From Pseudoscleropodium purum (taxonomy: Eukaryota > Streptophyta > Bryopsida > Hypnales > Brachytheciaceae), in the NCBI GenBank assembly GCA_963969395.1, contig OZ017801.1, forward strand, positions 21,271,611-21,335,610: a stretch of DNA of 64,000 nt, read 5' to 3'. The translations under genes and the position numbers were made by a program. The notes under the pieces are model-generated. The model was not told the DNA's origin. It searched no databases and saw only the letters and a list, made by a program, of their open reading frames with translations. This document shows, one piece after another, positions 58,378-64,000 of the stretch (position 1 is the stretch's first letter; each line of letters starts with the position of its first letter).

Positions 58378-59376
58378 ATTCTAATTCATTGTAGTGATTA
58401 GAATTACTTTGTAGATTACTGATGGATCAAAGATTTTGAGTATAAAACTCAAGTTGTCATGGAAAGATGACTTCTTGAAGTTCAAGCATACACTAACTGG
58501 TTATGCTTTTCGAAGTACAGTTTACTTGATTCCGTGATTGTCTTCCTGGTCTGGCCTACTCTGTCAATTCCTGTGGTTTTCGGTTGCGGCCATCGCATAT
58601 TTGAACGTGGGGCCATGCAGTGGTGGCTATTTCTAAAGTAGCAGTGGAACGGCAACATCGCTTTTCAGTGTTGCAAGAACTTTAACCATTATTCAAAGAG
58701 TACCGGTAGTCTTCATTCTCGCAATCTAGTCAGTTTGCTTTTGGAAACGAATGTACAAGTGGTCTTTTCAACAGTCTCAATTTTCTAGATTTTCACCGTT
58801 TTGTGCTCTTCCGTCTTCAGCCTTTCGCCACCAACTCTGAGCACAGAAAGAAAATGACAGATTTGCAGACGTTCGGTAGTCGCTACATGAACGAGCCTCT
58901 CCATTTGCCATTTCACTCACTTGTTAGCAGGACATGACGAAGACTCTCCATGTGAAAATACTAACCATGCGCTGCACTGAACAGTTCAGTTTTACAACCA
59001 TAGCCGGAGTTCCTTATTCGATTTACCAGGTCAATTACTTTGCAATACAAATAATTCTGAATAAAAAATATGAACAGGCACCAAGATTTGAATGACCACG
59101 GCATAAAATTAGGTACGTAAATGCTAATTTGGAGGCCAAAAGGCAACCACACATACTGTACAATAGAATTGTCATCACGCACACAAAAGCACTGCATCTC
59201 CCCTAAGGAGAAAGGACAGCGGCTTCATGGACACAAATGGACGAACTAAGAAGAATTATACCCTAACTGAATGCACGAACCTCATATATCTTTTAAGCTC
59301 AAACTACCATAATCCTCGAATATTTACAGGCGAATTGAGACATAGTCGGAGAAGATGGCCGACTTAAGGTTCGACG
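58378..59376. other. Convergent 3' flanks of glucanase and nitrite reductase
   Basis: No ORF is supported in this 1-kb interval. It should contain both 3' UTRs and polyadenylation regions; exact sites cannot be assigned. Confidence 0.5.
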
Positions 59377-62300
59377 CTACGCTTTCCTCTTGGCACCGAA
59401 ATGATCGATCATTAGTTCCTGCACGACAGGCAAAAGCTCCGTAGCTGGCACGCCGGGCCTTACGAGATCTCCCAGATGCGAGTCCGACCCCACACGCCCC
59501 CCAATGTAGATATCAAACCCCTCCACAGGTTTCCGATTCGCATCCCTCGCCATCGTACCCAGGAATCCAATGTCTGCCACTTGAATTTGCGCACAAGTAT
59601 TCGGGCACCCCGTGAAGTGTAACCGTATAGGACGCGCGGAGGTATCCATCGTAGCCTCCAACGCATTCGTCAGCTCCAAGCCACGCGCTTTCGTCTCCGC
59701 AATCGCTTGGCCGCAGAACTGACTCCCCGTGCACGCCACCAGATTCGCCAGCAGCGGCGTGGGATTCGGCGAGTATTTCTCAAGGAGAGGCTCCTTCATC
59801 AGCTTGTCGATCTTTGCAGTGGGGACGTTGGGCAGGATGAGGTTCTGCTCCACTGTGATGCGAAGCTCACCCGTGCCGTACTCGTCCGCGATCCGAGCGA
59901 GCTCGAACATCTCAGGGGCTTGTAAGCGGCCCACGGGGACGTGCAAGCCGATGTAATTCAGACCGGGTTGCTTCTGAGGGTTCACGCCGTAGAAGCTGCG
60001 ACGCTGCCAAAGGGGATCCACAAGGGAGTCGCCGGCTCTCTGGATGGGGCTCTCCATGCGCTTCTCAACTTCGGCTCTGAACTCCTCCACTCCCTGGAAA
60101 AGCAAAACGCATCAGCCATCTGCTAACGCTGATCTTTCAGATTGCGAGACTTGAGGAAATTTTGAGACGAGACTTCATAACTCTTAAGTAAGGGCTAGTA
60201 TTTTGGAAGAGAATTGGGGGCTGAAAATCGAGTAGGACTCTCAATAGAAGAGAATCTCGTTGTAAACTGTGACAGAAACTAGAGGCCTAGAAGGCAATGA
60301 CCACAACTCACACAACCGAGCGTTACAGGAATGGACAACCTGGTTTAGGCAGCACACAGATTGACTGATAATCACTTGTGTGCCTTGCCATCCTCTCATA
60401 TGGAAGTCTGTTCTTTAGAGATGTCAAACCTCCCAAATCTAGCTCCGCCAGTTGCATGGTTAACAAATTGAGCATGTAATTCTGAAAGATTACTGATCAT
60501 TTGTGAACGTTGCCCACCCAAATAAAATAGAAGACTGCCCTAAAGGGATGTCAAAGTAACTCTAGCTCCGCGAGTTGTAAGGTTGTTACCAAATTGGGCA
60601 CAAAAGAAATCTAGAAGAAGGTGATGAAGGATTTGAGAGTAAGTTACGAAGATTGCAATGACAGCCATCTGTTGAACTTTCTCAATCTCTCCTGTACTCC
60701 TCCATCACCTCTTTCTGGTATTGTGAGATGTTTCCTCCATCTCCAAAGTACTAGTTTTGCTGTAGAATTTTTAAGCGCAATTCCTAATCCCATCTTCTTC
60801 TGAAAGGTCAGCTTAGACAAACTCTAATGTTACCCATGAAATCGAGATTACTTACCAGCTCGTCGATCAACCACATCATGCGAGTCTTCTGCCTGTTCCC
60901 GCGGGTTCCGAGATCGCGGTATGTCTCCAGCACAGCTTTGCACAAGGGCACGACGTCGTCTGCCGGCACCCACGCGTCCATGGGAATGGCTTCCGCGCAC
61001 CGCTTCGGGCTGAAGAATCCGCCCACCAGGATGTTGAACCCGAAGACGCCGTCCTTCGTCGCAGGCATGTACGCCAGGTCGTTGATGTGCGGGTGCTCAA
61101 ACAGGTCGTGCGTGCCCACCACGCACACATTCCACTTCCGAGGCCTAGCGCCAATAACAAACCAGGTCAGTTTTCAGTTTCGACTTATCTAAGAATTTTC
61201 AATGTCGAAAGAGTGTGGAAGAATGCAAGTGCCTCCACATGGAAAGCTTTGCTCAAGGATGGGACCTATAATGATGGAAATTGCTGCCTTGCACTATTGG
61301 AAACTGATCTTCATATTACAACTAGTTAGGAAATTGAGACAATTGAGAGAGGTTGAGGTGTCAAAGTATCTAAACATTTCTGCCCCTTCCTATTGATCGT
61401 CCACTATACTCGATTTTCTTTGACCTTTATTCCTGATATCCCAACTTATTCACTACTACATAGTTAGAATCTGCAACAAGCAATGATAGAAGCAAGTGGC
61501 AAATGTGCGGGGTATCCTGGAATATAACTTTATAGGTCAAAATAAAGAGGTGTACTTTTTGAGTGTATTGTAAACTCTAGAGGTGACAGATCGAAAGGGT
61601 AGTGATACAGGATTACTTACAAATTGGTGATATCGACATTGCCCTTTCCAGAGTTGATGATGTATTCATTGAGCGCATTGCAGAACGGCGTGGTATCCAC
61701 AATTTCATCCGGGTCAATGCCGGCCAGTGGGTTTCCCACCGGGTTCCGCACATTATCCATGCCACTCTGTAAGGACGACAAACCCACGCTCTCTAACCCT
61801 TTCAAAAGCTCCGGTACATCCTCCAGCACGATCCCTCGGATTTGCCAGTTCTGTCGTGTTGTCAAATCGGCACACCCATCCTTCCCGTACTTGGTGATTT
61901 GCTCCGCCAAGAATCGTGTCTGAGTGCTGTTGGTGATTCCGTTGGGAAGCTTGAACCGCATCATGAATCGCCCGTCTGATCGTCATAATCCGTTAAAAAT
62001 AATAAACTTCAGAGTGCCAAAATATGACACTGAAGAGCCCAAAAGTCTGAGAACTAGCACAAAACAATGTCTATAGCTTTGAAAACTAAAATTCCAGGAG
62101 CTCAGATGGGCGGCGAAATGTAACCTTGAACTCTAAATTTAAGACACATATATTAATCAGGTTCATTTCGGTTCCAGTGTTCAGATGCACGACTCAAAAC
62201 GAGTCCGGGTCCTGAAGACTCAATCTTAATAATGCCCGCCAATTTCGTGAAATTCCGCTATTTTAACGAACAATACCACTTGCGGGGCTAGCCACACTCA

Positions 62301-63051
62301 AAAACAAGATCCAGTGGCGAGACCATAGTCACTACGTACAATTCACGAAACAATGAAGAATTTTGTTCTCACAATGATGTTTGCGGCGGTGAAAAAGGCC
62401 CAACCACTTGAGCCTCACGTCGATGTCGTCCTTGGTGATCTTGGAGGCGTCCAGTTCGGCGAAAGGAATCTTCGCCAGCTCCTCGATATCCTGCCTCTGC
62501 GAGAAGAATTTCATGGGCTCTTTCGCTAACTTGATCTGCATTCAAAACCGCCATGTTCAAATTGCAACTGATCAGTAACGCAGTTTGTAACCAACGTGGA
62601 CGTAAACCATCAATTGCGGCATTCCATTTGACTGCACCTAACCAGGGGTGATCGATTTTACACAAACCCTGAGCCCGTTGCACATCGAGAAAACCTCAAA
62701 GAACCGAATGAAAGCTCAAATAAATCAATATTTGCGAATATATTTTTGAAATATATTATATCACTGTGCAGGATGGACCTTCTCTGCGGGATTGAGGCTT
62801 TGTTGATACTCCTCCTTGAGAACCCAGAAGCCATCTCGCTCCTCCACGCGGGGCACAAGACGATCTTCCGCGAGCTGCTGGGGGGCTAGCGGCTCAGCCA
62901 CGGCTTTGGCTTTGGCTTTAACCTCGCGCTCGGCGGAAGCTCGCACACCATGATTCTTCCTGCCTCTGGGAATTCGCTCTGGGACTTGGAGTGGTGATGC
63001 GCCTGTCGTCACCTGGCCTCTCCACAACTGGGATTGTAGTGCGCCTTGCAT
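59377..63051 (-). CDS. NiR: Ferredoxin-nitrite reductase, chloroplast, five exons
   Basis: Exons 62779-63051, 62373-62535, 61621-61975, 60856-61144 and 59377-60093 join in phase to 598 residues, the usual length of plant NiR. The enzyme reduces nitrite to ammonium in plastids with six electrons from ferredoxin. The first ~45-60 residues are Arg/Ala/Ser-rich, a likely transit peptide. Core landmarks: EPMKFF, RLKWLGLFHRRKHHYGRFMM, TTRQNWQIRG, SLQSGMDNVRNPVGNPLAG, HPHINDLAYMPA, GLHVPVGR. The four ligands joining the [4Fe-4S] cluster and siroheme are Cys481, Cys487, Cys523 and Cys527 (CTGSQFC ... CPNTC). ATG at 63051 has A at -3. Introns are 243, 397, 476 and 762 bp; the first donor, AAG|GTCCAT, is weak but the join gives the conserved sequence. 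No internal stop or frameshift is present. Confidence 0.96.
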
Positions 63052-64000
63052 TGTGAAGTTCAGGATCGATTCTTGGAGGCGAAATCAATGCGAATCAATC
63101 CTCCACCTGAAAAAATGGAACACGACGTACGTCCTTGAGATCGCTGCACTGCTGAATCAGACTAATGCTTACAAAGTACATCACGAACTAACGTCTATTA
63201 TTTTCCCGTATCGTGACTACGATCCTTGTCAAAGGACCAAAAAAATTCTCCCAAGCATGTCAAGAAGACTCTCCACCTGCAGCACCGAGAAATCGAAACT
63301 GACAGCACTCTCTTCACACCCGCCTGTTCCCTCACTCTAGCAAAGGGACACAAATTATATTCGCATACGACACACCGTGACCAACCTCACCAACCTCACA
63401 CCTGCTGAGAAGAATGCAAAATCTCATTACGAAACAAATACAGGAACATTCAACCTCCAAATTAACTCTCATATTGCAAAAGATCCCAATACCACCAGAA
63501 AACAAACATCCTTCAAACTGCAACAAATCAACACGATCACCACCGTGCAAGCAATCCTGAAGCTCCCCACCTTGCAGATCTACGACCAAGTCCGCCCTTC
63601 CACACCCTAGCGGAACCCAAAACTTGGCTTGCTTGCCAAATGCCAAATGCCTCCCGAACATTGGTGGTTGCAGAGCTCCATCGGTGGAGACTAAATAGAG
63701 GAAAGCTGCGACGCGGCGAGCTGGGCTCCCTCTCTCCGAAGGGCTCTCTTGCCAGCAACGAAGGCCGTCCTTTCCTTTTGGCAACAGTACAGTAGCTGGC
63801 GTTGGGGATCTACTTCTGAACTGGCAACTCATCAGTTACTATCACCAGTGATAATAGTAGTACTGGCGGTACCTAATCCATCCATTTTGGAAAGTGAAGA
63901 TCGAAAGTCTCCATCGAGGGAACGGAATTGAAGCTCATGCACTCTGGGGTGACACAGAATCGGAATCTTGTTTGAGACTTTGAGACTTTGAGACTGGAGA
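63052..64000 (-). promoter_or_regulatory. Upstream region of nitrite reductase
   Basis: It probably contains the NiR leader and promoter. No convincing gene is seen: a 166-codon minus-strand frame (63332-63832) begins at a real ATG but resembles nothing known and ends before the NiR start. A short GAGACTTT repeat ends the window. Nitrate-response elements could not be assigned by eye. Confidence 0.4.

Noticed and set aside
63332..63832. 166-codon minus-strand frame upstream of nitrite reductase
   Set aside because: Begins at a real ATG but has no recognisable domain, and it lies where the NiR leader and promoter are expected.
1..64000. tRNA, rRNA genes or CRISPR arrays
   Set aside because: No cloverleaf with conserved tRNA boxes, no rRNA sequence and no regularly spaced identical short repeats were recognised.

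Overview
The window is nuclear DNA of a land plant. The evidence is plant-type GT-AG introns, a chloroplast-targeted ferredoxin-nitrite reductase, a plant GH17 beta-1,3-glucanase, CACTA and hAT DNA transposons and a Ty3/gypsy chromovirus. GC-rich gene islands stand in very AT-rich, gene-poor DNA. Together with an intronless, microbial-looking GMC oxidoreductase this suggests a bryophyte, perhaps a moss; that placement is inference and no species can be named.

Layout. 1-2.1 kb: an unrecognised low-complexity His/Gln/Gly-rich protein with a YGDEPS repeat tail. 7.4-15.5 kb: a non-autonomous CACTA element (TSD TAT) interrupted near its right end by a decayed chromovirus (317-bp LTRs, TSD CTTAG). 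16.3-18.1 kb: a GMC oxidoreductase (minus) with a duplicated fragment of its own 3' end. 21.6-33.5 kb: an 11.9-kb CACTA element with perfect boundaries (TSD TTG) carrying two divergent multi-exon genes. One is a TNP2 transposase (minus, 3 exons, about 1080 codons). The other is a TnpA/Ptta-type gene (plus, about 7 exons) whose central exon encodes an FCP1/NIF HAD-like domain lacking both catalytic Asp residues. 38.9-39.7 kb: a plant-conserved protein with a HEXIM-like layout (minus). 40-56 kb: AT-rich DNA with a TTAA-flanked inverted-repeat element, an nsLTP pseudogene, tandem repeats, a strikingly GC-rich hAT MITE and a 78-bp CACTA-like MITE. 56.8-58.4 kb: a two-exon GH17 glucanase (plus). 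59.4-63.1 kb: a five-exon nitrite reductase (minus, 598 aa), convergent with the glucanase.

Exon junctions of nitrite reductase, glucanase and TNP2, and all but one junction of the TnpA-like gene, were checked by reading splice sites and phase. The host genes are functionally unrelated neighbours. The mobile elements show uniform decay: the 12 differences I count between the two LTRs are all transitions, and the premature stops in the CACTA genes can each be reached by one C-to-T or G-to-A change. This fits deamination of methylated cytosine in silenced transposons.

The best candidate for something undescribed is the large CACTA element. It has an FCP1-like domain built into its TnpA gene, and AATGACT/AGTCATT motifs occur not only at its ends but through its introns and the spacer between its two genes.
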